Positions 1-11,516 of a stretch of DNA of 64,000 nt are shown one piece after another. The position numbers and the translations under genes were made by a program. Each line of letters begins with the position of its first letter. The stretch's first letter is position 1. The notes under the pieces were generated by a model, which saw nothing but the letters and a program-made list of their open reading frames with translations, made no database searches and had not been told where the DNA came from. Source of the stretch: Linnemannia hyalina (lineage: Eukaryota; Mortierellomycota; Mortierellomycetes; Mortierellales; Mortierellaceae). The DNA lies in the NCBI GenBank assembly GCA_019671135.1, contig JAHRHY010000011.1, positions 682,001 through 746,000 on the forward strand. The letters run 5' to 3'.

Positions 1-334
1 AAGCGAAAAGTTGGGGGAGTAGATAGATCTGATATTTATATTTAGGAATTGGTTTGTTTTATTCAGTGTGTGCTGTTGAGTGAGCGTATCGTTTTTGTTT
101 TGTTTTGTTTTTGAAGACTACAGAGAGATGTAAGAAAGCAAAAATATGGTCATGATAAAGGGCAAAAAGATGAGAGGAGCAGGTTCGTGAATGAGAGGAT
201 ACTAAGGGATGTCATAAGGGGCTTGTTTTTCAGAAAGCAAAAAAAAAGAAAGATGCATTTGAAAAAGAACAAAAACTAAAAGGGTATAGAAAAAACAGAA
301 AAAAGTAAACTACAAAGAGAGTGATCGACATGCT
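1..334. other. 3' flank of the CC1-box gene, no gene seen
   Basis: AT-rich sequence with several A-runs and no credible coding frame. It lies downstream of the stop codon of the minus-strand coiled-coil gene and probably holds its 3' UTR and polyadenylation region. The window edge prevents saying what follows. Confidence 0.5.
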
Positions 335-3300
335 TTAGCGGTCGGTCAGGAGGGCATCGGGTCCGCGGTAAACGGCAATGGCAAGAGCAGTCGACAAGAT
401 CGAGATGAATCGGCACCAGCGCCAGACAAGACGGAAGAGCACAAACACGCTCTGGACCATGCCAAAAATACCACGACGCGACCGACGGCCAAGGTAGTAG
501 CCATCCCGACGAGGGTTGTAGCCGAACGACGAGGCATCATAGTCCTCGAAATGGGCCCAGCCAACAACAGACTCTTCATCGTCCTCTTCATCGTATGACG
601 AGTAGTCGCTGTAGTCATCGTACAGATGGCAGCAGCATTCGCCATCGGGGCTCGACGCACGGAGGTCATCGCCGCTGCCGTGGTGGTTACCATTAAGGTT
701 GCTATCATGGTGGTGGTGGTGCATGGGATCCGAGCAGTCCGAAAGATCCTCATCATCGTCAGATCCGGATCTGGATCCGCCTTGGTGACGGCGCTTACGG
801 AGCTGGTGGTGGTGATTCTCTTGACGACGGCGGTAGAGTTGGTACCGCTCGACATCGCTGTCCTCGCCGCCGTGGCTTTCAGTCGTCATGCCACCGGCAT
901 CAGTATCGGTGCCGACAGGTTGGAAGCGACTGCGACGGTGGTGCTTCTTGCGGATGCAGTTCGACGACTCACAGGCAGACTCTTCATCCATATCAATGTT
1001 GCGGATCCTCTGGCGCCAGCCCTTGACGCGTCCACCGGTATCATCCGAGAAGAACTCGGACTCGGAGTCGTGGCGATGGTTCTTGAGGGCCTTGGGGGAC
1101 TTTGGAGCATGGATACCAGGGAGGTGGATTTGCTGCTGTTCCTGTTGATCGGCAACAACGCGAGGAGGGCCAAAGAAGGAGACATCGCGGAACCATTCCG
1201 ACTCGAGTTCTGCCAGAAGAGTACGACGAGGGCGTTTGGGTCCAGTGGGTTGACCACGGAGGTTGGGCGATTTGACGACCATGGGTTGGGGGGTCGACCC
1301 ATGGAGGATGGTCTTCAGGGCCTTGAAATCGGCATCGTCACGGCGCCAGAGACTCTGCATGGGCGACGAAGGCTCTGAAGGCGACATCAAAGGCGAGTTC
1401 ATCTGTGAGAGCCTTGAACTCATCGTGCTGACGGTGTTCTGCAACTCTTGAATCGTGTTCTCCAACTCCCGGACGTGGGACGTCTGATTGTTGTAGGCGC
1501 TCTGGAGGTCAGAGAATCCACAGAGATTGGTCATTAGGTCCTCATGGTCCTTCTGCATATCGAGCAGATCCTGAGCAATCTGCGCAGTCTTCTTGTCAGC
1601 CTCGGACTTTTGCTGCACCAACGACAAGTTCATCCTCTCGAGCGACTTGAGACGGTCCCGAAGCTCCTCAAAGATGCGGTTATCCTCGGCAAGCATCTCC
1701 TGAATGGTCATGTCATCCCCCTGCATTTCAACCGCCATAGTCGCCATAGTCGATCCAGGAATAGATCCAGGGGCTGGGAGCTGGTTCTTGAGTTGGATCC
1801 TGCGCATGCGAATCATCCGACTGGCCTCAATCAACCGTCCGTTCTGTTCCTCGAGATCAATTGCCTTGGCCGTCGACCTCTCGAGCTCGCTCTTGACCGT
1901 CTTGATCTCCTGCTCAGCCTTGCGACTGCGCTTGAAAGCCTGTCGTCGTCCTTGCTTGAGCTCCTTTGTCAAAGCGTCAAACTTCATCTGAAGCTCAGTG
2001 TTGCGATTCTCTAAACTGGCCAGTTTCTCAATATCCTGGCGTGATCCCGACCGCATGTTGAATCCACCATTGTGGCTCTGATTCCGACGGAAGCCGTTGT
2101 TTCCTCCAGAAGAAGACAGTAGCGACGACGAGTGAGTCATGGATCGGTGCTGACCGGGTTCGAGATCATCGACCCAGTTATCGTCGTTGGTATCGACCTC
2201 GGCCCCCAATTCGTCAAGGCTAAATCCGACTCCCAAGCTGCCGCTAGTTGTTGAAGTCTCGGAGGGGGGCGAGATTTGGATGCTTCGAGGTTGCAGGAAC
2301 TGTCTATGCTTGTTGTGTGCACGATGCTGTCGGATCTGCGTGAGGACCTTTTGGTATTTAGCCTCGAGGCTGTTGTTGGTTGTTGCAAGGTGGTTGTTGG
2401 TCTGTTCCAAATGGTTGTTCGTGGCCTCCAATTGGCTTTTTGCCGCCTCCAAATGGTTGTTGGTTACGATAAGATCTTGGCCCATCATTGCGGCCAGTCC
2501 AAGGTCTATACGGGGAGGATATGCAGATAGATGGATAGTAATAAGAAAATATGAGTACAAAAATACCCAACAACAAAAAGCAAAAATAAGTATAGATATG
2601 GAATGGGAGGGTAAGATATGGATGGGAGGGTAAGGGGTGACGAGTGGAAAGAGAAGAGAAAGAGAGCATGTGATGGAGGGAGAGGGAGTAAAATAGGGAA
2701 AGAAAGTGTGTGTGTGAGGGGGATGGGATGGGAAAGGAGGGAAAAGAAAGGAGAGGAAGGGATGCGGGATATGCATTATAGAGATACTCAAACGCATGAG
2801 TAGAAACACAGCATTGACAGGGCAAATGATGTGTTAGTTTCAAAGAGAACAGTAAAAACAAACTTTGTTATTCTTACCTCGATCCTTTTCTTGGATAGCC
2901 TCGTAAGCGTTCTGCAACAGCATGCGGAGATCCAGCTCGTCGAGCTTCTCGAGACCCATCTGCTCCAGAGTAGGAGTGGCAGCCTCGCGCTCAGCCCGAC
3001 TGTAGTTGTTCTCAACCTCCAAATGATTGTGGTCATAGTGTTCTTGGTGGTGGTTGAGGCTGTGGTCGTAGTCCTGTTCTGGGAGTTGTTGTTGTTGCGG
3101 TGGAGGGGAGAGGAGAAGCTCGGGGGTCTGAGGGTCCAAGGGCGAAGCTGGGCGTTGTTCGCTATGGCTATGGCCGTGTGATGATAATGTAGTCGTTGTC
3201 GTTGTTGTTGCCGAGGCCAAGACCTTGTGTTGAGGGAGAGGAAGGGGATGGTCCGAGTCGTCCTCGCCATGACCACTACTGTAATAATCTGATGTCACTG

Positions 3301-3550
3301 CGGCGGCATCGTGCTTGCGAGAGAGGAGGACGGCATCGAGGGAGGCCATCATATCGGACTCGGTCGAGTCTGCGTTGGTGGTGTTGTGCTGTGCATCGTG
3401 GGGAATGGATGATTTTGTGAGGGAGAATGCGGGTGGCTGTTTGATGGTGGTGTTGTTGATATCGTTGTTGGCTGCTGGATTGCCGTTTGCGAGTGGACTG
3501 ACGGGAGGTGAGACCATCGAAGCGGCGGCCGTTTCTGCACGCATCGCCAT
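335..3550 (-). CDS. Coiled-coil protein with CC1-box (HAP1/TRAK-like) motif and hydrophobic C-terminal tail
   Basis: Two exons (3550-2878, 2505-335) joined by a 372-nt GT-AG intron encode 947 residues. The start is the first ATG of a low-complexity, proline- and histidine-rich N-terminus. The splice joins EKDR to DLGLAAMMGQDLI (residues about 221-237), which fits the CC1-box pattern AAxxG of HAP1, TRAK, BICD and Spindly, the site that binds dynein light intermediate chain in those animal proteins. Coiled-coil heptads follow (about 235-290, 380-460 and 490-590), and IFEEL at about 502-506 resembles a Spindly-type motif. An acidic, Ser- and His-rich linker leads to a basic patch (RRSRR) and a hydrophobic stretch at about 903-937, ending nine residues before the stop. 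This looks like a membrane-associating tail, although it is interrupted by Arg and Trp. Inference: an organelle-linked dynein adaptor. It could instead be an unrelated coiled-coil scaffold with a chance AAxxG match. Confidence 0.8.
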
Positions 3551-5990
3551 GGGGGTCGTAATTTGTATCTATTTGTTCGTTCGAGTCTTGTTTTTCGTCG
3601 TTATCGAGCTGTCGTTATTGAGGTGAGGTTGAAGGAGTGCAGGAAGAGGATGAGGAAGAAGACTGTGTGAGCAAGTGAAGGTTGAATGAATGAGAAGAGA
3701 GAGTTGTCACTTTGAAGGCTTTGTTTCTTTAGCGATGGGGAACTAACGAGTTGCTACAAGACTTGGCAAGGCAAGCAGGATATGGTAACAGTAAGAAGTG
3801 GGAAAAAGAGAGGAGAGTAGGAAGGAAGAGAGAGTGATTGTGTAAGAGAGAGAGAGAGAGAAGAGATAGTGAGAGAGAGAGTGAAGGTGAGAGTGAGAGT
3901 GAGAGAGTGAATCAAGAGAGAGCAAGGAGAAGGAGAGTGAATGGGATGTGTTTGAATGGCGAAATGGATGGAATGTGAAGAGAAAGAAGAAGAAAGAGAA
4001 AAAAGACGAGAAGTGATAAAGACCCTTTTTGGGGGAGCGAAGTGAGAGGTGATGTCTGATATTTTCCATGTGTGAAAATGTCTCCTCAGTCTCAGTCTAC
4101 CAAGTGTCAAGAAGAATAGTGTTGAGTGATCGTGCCTGAGAATCAAGACCGACACGCTCACAGCCTCTTATTCTCTCATGTCAGTCAATCAATTCAAAAA
4201 TGCTCTCTCTGTTTACTGTAATAATAATACCTTTGAGTTTGCATATGATCATACAATACATTACACGCGACTTGTCATTAGATATACCTCTCCTCTCACT
4301 CCCTTCTTACCTACCTTCTTGGCCCACCCGCCCGCACTCGTAATCATCATCCACCTTCTCTTGATTTACTTTTTCATTTTATGATACTGGAACCTCCTTC
4401 CTTAAAGAAATAGCAACGGTTGTTTTTGCCGCAACGCTGAACCTCCCATAGTCCAAGCGATAATAATAACCCCATCTGTCGTCTTCAATGGCAATAGAGA
4501 AAGGACTCTTTTGCAAAAAAAAAAAAGAAATCACGGAGGAAAGGCAAACGGAGAAGAGGGACGGCAGGAGAGAGACGGAGGGAGGTGGTCTGTTGTTTAT
4601 CTACTTTCAGGTGAAAAATCACAGGGCAAAACCAAAACAAGAACACAAGCTCGACAAACAACCACGGGTGCATGGTCCACGCCCTATTTTTCGTTAGTTT
4701 CGTAATGCGTGCCGTGCGGGTCTGACCATGAGTATTTTTTTTATGTGCTCACAGTCAAATAGCACTCAAGCTCATTTCGTCGTTACCCCGACATCCAAAA
4801 CACCTCTGCTCTCTGCAGCAAACATATACACTTACGACGAACAACAAACAAACGAACGAACGACAACAAGAGCAATGCCATACCAACCCATTGCTAAAGT
4901 GAAGGATAAAAAGGATAAAAAGGAGAACTTACTTTTTGGGGGGGGAAAGTCCTCGGTCTGGAATTTTCTCTCTCTTTCTCTTGCGAGCCGCCCGCCCACC
5001 TACATCCAACGTACACAAAACTCCTTCAAGAATTGATCCATGTCCACGAACCTACTAGCGTCTTTTTCATTGCCATCAATCTCACTTGCAGGTTATCTTC
5101 TTCCCGTCGCCAGTGTCCCGTTCATGCCTCGCCTTCATCATTTCTCTCGTTCTTGCCTGTCGCTTCCGTATCTCCCTCGTCTTCTCTTTATCTCTCTTTT
5201 TTTATAATCCCAGGCCATGTCCCAAGCCCAGAGAATGAACCCGAGCACATGTACACACGTTCCTGGAGACACATGAAGAGCCGCAAAGGCCCAAGTTCTT
5301 CCTCGATCCATCCTACCTACCCACATGTCAAATCTTCAAGAAAAATAATGATCCATCTCGCTTAATTCCAGTTCAATGATAGTAACAGGTTTATTTTCCT
5401 TTCACAGCAATCTTCGTTCTCTATCCTATTGAGATCCTGCGTCTGTTCGATATCATTACCAAAGAGAGTGCGAAAAGTGAAAAAAAAAATGAAGGGACAA
5501 GGAGCAGCTGCCCTATTTATCCCTCTATCAAAACAACAAAAAAATCTACGAACTGTTATTGTTCCACTCCCGAGATATCAACCAACTCTTCAACCCTTGT
5601 CTGATTCGGAACATGTCCAAGTCCATACAAAACGAAGCATTTCATTCTTGAGGAGTTCCGCAAGGATGGAACCGACCTATTTTGCTCTTTTTTTTTCCAG
5701 GGTTCAATATCTCCTTCCTACCTTTGCATCATCAAAAAATAAAACAAAAAAAAAGGTGAGTGACTGAATGATGGAGTGATTTTGTCCTACAAAGGACAGG
5801 GTGCATTCACGCATGGCCCAAGCTCCTTCCCGCTTATCCCCTTTCTCTTTCGCCCCTACCCTTTCGCCCTTTTTTCACTATTTTATTTCCCTCCGTCTTT
5901 CTCAGGCCTGGGCAGGCAGTGCAATTGATTGACACATGTCAAATTCTTGTCTCTGTCTGCTGCTCTTCGTCTGTCCGTCCCGCAGACGTA

Positions 5991-6700
5991 CTACATGTTC
6001 AGGCCCTTATATATTTGCTTGGATTTAATGTTGAGACAAACCGAATGGCAGTATATTATGGGATCCGTAAATCCAAGCATAGATATGGCTGGGCTGAACA
6101 TCCAGTTTAGTGGAAAAGATGCTTCGTAGTCTAGATTCTCGACACTCAAAAGTAACATGCGCCGCGACATCATAAATGGTCACAATCTCTGCAATGCCAT
6201 TCGAGGACACTTGCTCGAGCAACAGCGGCCACTCCGCCTCCAGCCCCAGGACGGTGATGGAACTATCATTGGATGTAGGACAAGCTTAGTTCTAGGTCAT
6301 GCCCCGGAAGGATATGGTAGGCAGAAGGGGCGATGACAAAGTCGACAACGATGTCATAGATCTGATACGCGATAAGGCCATATCATGGTTCTAGGAAACA
6401 AAGAGGATATCGGCATGCCTGAATTTTGCAAAGAATTTGGGTTTACACGCGAATAAGACGCACACGCGGCCTTCTCGAGCCTTTCTTTCAACAAATCTGC
6501 TGCCCCAGTCCTCTAGAGTGGCAGTTGGCGAAAAAGTACAAAAAACATCGCAACTCAATGGCGGTAGCGGCCTTTTTGGGCATCTCGGATGGCAGAGTAC
6601 GAAATCGAAGTCTCGACAAATAAGACTGTAGGAGATCTTGTGGATAGAGGCTAATTCTTTTGCAAGCAGGCTTCTTCGGTCGCGTCCTCAAGATCTCAAA
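5991..6700 (-). pseudogene. Degenerate coding relic, unidentified
   Basis: On the minus strand three pieces read like protein but lie in different frames and are separated by stops: one near 6490-6690, one near 6300-6400 (containing YDIVVDFVIAPSAYHILPG) and one near 6025-6280 (containing LGLEAEWPLLLEQVSSNG). Codon composition is closer to the window's exons than to its spacers. I do not recognise the family, and the frames cannot be joined by ordinary GT-AG introns that I can see. A decayed gene or transposon fragment is the most likely reading; chance open frames remain possible. Confidence 0.25.
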
Positions 6701-6749
6701 GGTTTAGTCGAACACGCAAACATATTCCATCTTTGTTTCAACCGGCGTT

Positions 6750-7091
6750 TTGCAGCATACAGTATCATTTAAAAATGAGGCACTCGGTCGCTGTATTTCT
6801 CGTCATGCCAATGCTGATTGTTCAACATTTGACGCTATCATAGAGTCATATACTCAATCATCGACAGCCTCATACGCGCAATTCGATGCGGAAGCCCCTG
6901 CTGACGAGTTCGAGCACGATCACGACACAAGTGCATCGATCAGCAAGTGCGACTGGCGCGGCCTCTTACGTGAGTGGGGGGGTCTCCCAGAGAAACTTCC
7001 GATAATAACCGACTCCGGTGGTACAGGTTATTCAACCCCTGGTAAGAGGACCAGGACCGTCGTTTCAAGACCGGACAATGGTTTAGGGTGA
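6750..7091 (+). CDS. Doubtful ORF of 113 codons
   Basis: An open frame encodes a hydrophilic, Ser-, Asp- and His-rich peptide (for example DAEAPADEFEHDHDTSAS). Its composition is coding-like, but it starts at a non-ATG codon and has no recognisable domain. A possible donor (GTGAGT, near 6970) suggests it could be an exon piece of a lost gene. It may belong with the relic just to its left, although it lies on the other strand. I would not treat it as a functional gene without transcripts. Confidence 0.2.
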   Translation: MQHTVSFKNEALGRCISRHANADCSTFDAIIESYTQSSTASYAQFDAEAPADEFEHDHDTSASISKCDWRGLLREWGGLPEKLPIITDSGGTGYSTPGKRTRTVVSRPDNGLG

Positions 7092-8040
7092 AAGTTCTGG
7101 CTACCACCCTTTGTTCACCTTGTGCTCACACACACGAGGCTGATATTTGAATAAAAATATTTGCGTCTATTTCATCACCCTGTTAATGGTTTACGTGAAT
7201 GAGCCTTTTGCTACTCGAGCAACGATTCTGACGCGCTTCCTAGGATCTTTCCCACTGAATTGAAAATATAAGTGTTTTAAATTCAGTGGTAGTTCACACG
7301 CCCTAAATATGCCCTCGACCTAGCCTACCGGCCCCATACTATGACGCTTGATCAAGCGGTTCAAAACACACCCACAAACAACGAGGGTCTCGCTCATTCA
7401 TTCGATGTAGATAAAAATAATAGGCTTTTTACGTGGACTGAGTTACGAGAGAAGAATGACATTTTTTTTTATTCATTTTGAGGTGAAAAGTGGAGAAAAG
7501 GGTTGAGGAAATGGAGGTGGAGGTTGGAGGTGGGAGAGAGAAAAAAAAAAGAAAAGGTTCGAGAGCAAACTAAATAGTTCGGCCCAAGCTAAAAACAAAA
7601 AGGCAAATGAAGGCCGATGCGACTACCTCGATCGATCGTTGCTATTGTTGAGCTTCGCGACTATTTAACAGCTGTTGAAGGAAAAAAAAAGAGAAAAAAA
7701 AGAGGGGGAGGGAAAAAAAAAGAAAAAAAAAGTATGAAGTATTGTGGTAGGTTGTGGGTTTGGTGGAAAGGTCAAATTGAGCAAAGCTACTTTTTTTTGA
7801 AAGAAATGGAAAGGCAAAAAAGGCCCTTTTGAAGGGTATAGAAAAGTAAAGGTATGAGCAATAGATGGAAAGAAAGACAGAGAGGCGAGAGATAATTACA
7901 AGGAAGGAAAAGGTCGACTCACACACACACCTCGACTTCGTTCTGCCATCTAGACAGTCAATGCCAGACTGCGCGAGGCCAAGCATGTGGAAAAGAGGAA
8001 GGGCTATAAGGAAAAGTGGTGCACAAGAACGAAAAGCTGC

Positions 8041-10820
8041 TTAGAGCTCAGAGGTCACGGCGGGCTTGAGACCGGCCTTGGTGACGATCGTGTCCAGGAT
8101 ATCCTGGCCCTTGATCGCGTCCAGGACCTCGCTCTCCCTAGGAACCAGTCCAATCTTGCGAAGGCGGTCCTCCTTGGCCTTGCCCAGAGTGATCAATCCG
8201 TTGGCCTCCAGCATGTTGATCAGATCCTGGTACTCGCCTCGGCTCAACGCTCCAATCTTGTTGCTCGATCGGCATGTGCTCGTAAAGTGATCAAACACCT
8301 TGCCCACCTCACAGTCGACAGTCTTACCGCCCTTGATCTTCATCACCAACACCGTCAGGATAATCTGTTGATGGACATTCAGTCCCTTCATCTTCTGCAC
8401 CAAAGGCGACCCGAATGCGGACGCAAGTGCCTTTTGAACATGCGCTACCGTCACCTTGGGTGCATCCTGGAGTGTGATCGGACCAGAGCCATCTTGGGCA
8501 CCCGTCAGCTCTGCCATCGAGCCCGTAGTTGAACGGCGTACAAGCGATGCACGGTCTGCACCTCCCGCGGCCCTGTTCTCCAAATCAGCAAGTCGAATCT
8601 CGCTCAACGGCGCGAGCGCCGAGGGCCGTCCTTGTTGCTGTTGCTGCTGGGCTCTCTCCTTCTTCTTGGTCTCAACCTCCACCATCTCGATCGTCTGACG
8701 ACAGATATCAAGAGCCTTCCTCAAATCACCCGTAGCAGCGGCCACTTTACGCGCACAGAGTTCAATAGCGGGACGCTGCATCAACGGAGCAACACGAGGC
8801 TTTCCATTTTCGTCGCGTTCATCGGCCTTGTTGGAGTCCTCGACAGAGAACAGGCGGTCCATGATGATGTCACGGATCTCTGCAACCTGGTACGGATTAA
8901 AGTTCAGCAGCTGAGGCTCGCAGTTTCTAGCCTTGAGTCTAGGCAAGAATCGGTCCGTCATGTCCAACGCGTTGGCTATACCGACCAAGGTCAGCCGAGA
9001 TCCTTCGGTGGTGGACCACTGGAATAGCTTGTAGAGCACCTCCTGGTCCTTGGTCAGCAGTTGGTCAATCTCATCAAGAATTGCAACGCTATGATCCACA
9101 TTAGGCAGGAGAATAAGTCAGTCAGTTTTCAGTACTCACATCTCTTGTGATGTTGATGAATGGCGGGCAATTTGAGCAGGAAAGGCGTGACAGGAACAGT
9201 TCATGTGCACTTACAACATGACAGCCTTCTTCTTGTTGTCCAGAACCAAAGTCTCGAGAGTCTTGATGACAGTCTCCTTGTCCTTGGACTCAGCAACATA
9301 ACCCATCTCCTCAAGCATCTTTGCGTAGACGAGTCGAGGATCCTTGATGGTCATACAGTTGATCATGATGGTTTTGATTTCATGATCAGCCGACTGCATC
9401 TCTCCCTCCATGTCACGCATGACCTCCTTCAAGAGCGCCGTCTTTCCAGTTCCAGGCTGACCAGAGATATAGAGGGAGCCCGCCTTGGCTGTCAGGATAT
9501 GGTTCTGGCAAAAAGTCCTGATTGTCTCACGTTCAGCTACGCGTCCGACTAGGCGATGGGGCTCAGTGGTCCTTCTGAACAGTGCCTTGGCATCCTGGTA
9601 GTATCCGAGAGTTGTTGACTTGGGAGCAGTTGAAGTGGGAGCAGATCCAGTCGAGAGGCTGGGTGAAGTCGCACGAGAGGAAGCAGTCGAGTTGGCCTTT
9701 CCTTGGCTGAGGGGGAGAGTGACATTCTGGTGCGATGTAGTCCTCTGAAGGCGCTTCGGAGTCGAATAACCTTGTTGCGCCTTGCTGGGAATGGCATTCT
9801 CGTCGTTTGCGTTCTCGTCCTGTGCGCCCTTGCCTACCTTCCTTCCCTTTGTAGCCTTGCTGTTTGCATCCATCACGTCTAAATCAAAAAGTGGAATGCA
9901 AACAAATGAAGTGTGAGTGCGTGTTGATAGTGGGTTGCCAAGTATTCTAGCATCAGTATTCGCCTAAACTCAACGACTATGATAGTCGCGAGCGTATCTG
10001 GTTCAATTTTCTTTTAACTTACCTTTGGTGGGTTTCATCATCTTGTTCAAAGCAGGCGTCAATCCGGTAGTCTGGTTGTTGTTGCCCTTGGACGCGTTGA
10101 GCGCAGGAGAGGAGCTCGAGGGGGACGCATCAAGAGGGGTCAACAACCCAGACCGTCTTGACCTTCGGGGTGTACCAGTAGGAGCCAATGCCACAGGAGA
10201 GTCAGTGGTGTTGTGTGTGTTTTCAATATCATCGTTATCGCAGTAGACAACCAATTTTGAGGAAGAAGAAGTCCTAGTCGGCAACGAAGGACGGGAAGTC
10301 CTCTTTGTTGATGTTGCGCGAGTCGGTGTGCTGGGTGGCGTGATTGGTCCGTCTGATAGGCCCATTTTCATCTTCAACGGTGGCGTCGTCCCCTCCTTCT
10401 CGCTAGTGGCTGAGGACGATGATAATGTCGTGGAACAGGCAATTGGCGACAATTCAGTCGAGGCATTACTAGTCGACGAAGAGGGTGCCTGGGAGTCATC
10501 ACTAGTGTCGCGCTCTTCCCTCTGGTCACTGCCCAGGTCAGCAGCAGCAGCAGAAGCAGCAAAAATATGGAAGTTGGGCGCTGCCACAGGCTTCAGGTCA
10601 AAGCTAGCCTGCTGCGAGGACATAACAAGGGTCGACCTGCGCTTCGACGGCGAAGGGGGGAATGCTAATTATACATAAAAAGCAACATTAGACACAATCT
10701 CCTTCGTTTGATCAATCTCTCATCTTTTGCGTGCTCCAGACTGGTTTACTAACCTCCGACATCCTCCTCCTCGTCCTCTGCAAAGATGAAAGTTCGCTTG
10801 CGGAGAAAAGTCGATGACAT
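8041..10820 (-). CDS. CDC6: Cell division control protein 6 (CDC6), replication-licensing AAA+ ATPase
   Basis: Four exons (10820-10754, 10664-10023, 9878-9215, 9088-8041) give 806 residues with phases closing exactly. CDC6 joins ORC at origins in G1 and loads the MCM2-7 helicase. The AAA+ core shows Walker A GQPGTGKT (about 376-383), Walker B LDEID (about 462-466, rebuilt across the exon 3/4 junction), a sensor-1 region (VGIANALDMTDR) and a C-terminal winged-helix part. The N-terminus of about 340 residues is disordered and Ser/Thr/Pro-rich. It carries basic clusters beside SP or TP sites (SPSKRR, STPKR, TPRRSRR), typical of CDK-controlled nuclear localisation and degradation. There is no BAH domain, which argues against ORC1. 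The protein is longer than yeast or human CDC6 because of the N-terminal extension. Confidence 0.93.
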
Positions 10821-11516
10821 GATTGCAATAATACTGACAACACTCGGTCAAATATGAAAAAAGAGAGTGGGAGATGACTGGCTAATGACAACTTATTCGA
10901 CGAGGACGATTGAGAATCGTGAGGGAGAAGGGGAAGAAGGACGAGAAGGAGTGTCGATCTTGTTTGTTATCCGTCGCGGTGTTCGATCCTTGAGGATGTA
11001 TGGTTGTCGTTGTAGCTATGGTCGAGTCGAGTCGAGTGAGAGGAAAGAGGGGGTGTAAGAGAACACAAAAATCGGAAATCTTACACCCCCGTGCTGTGAG
11101 TACCGTAGAGAGCGTGTCTGCTAACGCAGCCCAGCCATCAGAAAAACACAATCACAAAAACAAAAGCGCCTTCATTTGCCCCTTTTTGGGGTACACATCT
11201 ATTCCGCGCCTTCATCTATACGCGTTAAAACCATTACAACAAGCACCCAATAACGAACAGCTAACAACAACAACAATAATAACAACAATATAATAATGAC
11301 GAACAGTGAACAAAGGCAGTGACCGAGCAAAAGATACCTAGCGAATGACTCGTAACGAGTACTGTTTGTATATTAGCTCTGGCGATAAGCTATTCTTCAA
11401 TTGTTGTTTAATCCGATTTCTAACGCCCAACGTCTACGCTGTTGTTAGCTCTTCTGTCCCTCAACCACACCACGAAACATATACCACCTCTTTCTCTTCA
11501 ACCGACTCCATCCCTT
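10821..11516. promoter_or_regulatory. Spacer containing the CDC6 upstream region
   Basis: About 700 bases between the start of CDC6 and the 3' end of the nucleoporin gene, both on the minus strand. The part near CDC6 (10910-11060) is purine-rich on the plus strand, so pyrimidine-rich on the coding strand, as upstream of other genes here. No frame looks coding. I could not identify an MCB-type cell-cycle element with confidence. Confidence 0.4.

Larger units (their letters stand above)
3551..8040. other. Long region without a clear gene (4.5 kb)
   Basis: The first part (about 3740-4160) is a purine-rich plus strand, that is a pyrimidine-rich tract upstream of the CC1-box gene, and probably belongs to its promoter or 5' UTR. 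Positions 4160-5900 are AT-rich with many homopolymers and no convincing frame. Positions 5990-7100 contain stretches of coding-like composition on both strands that are broken by stops (listed separately). At 7252-7289 two 10-nt arms (CCACTGAATT and its complement) enclose an 18-nt loop. The end (7470-8040) is A- and G-rich and probably holds the 3' UTR of CDC6. Confidence 0.5.

Noticed and set aside
626..1378. 250-codon plus-strand frame opposite the CC1-box gene
   Set aside because: It lies fully within the sense exon, starts inside low-complexity His/Asp codons, and has no recognisable domain.
4485..5770. Several 60-110 codon frames on both strands
   Set aside because: They are AT-rich, contain homopolymer-coded residues, and lack splice signals leading to any protein-like continuation.
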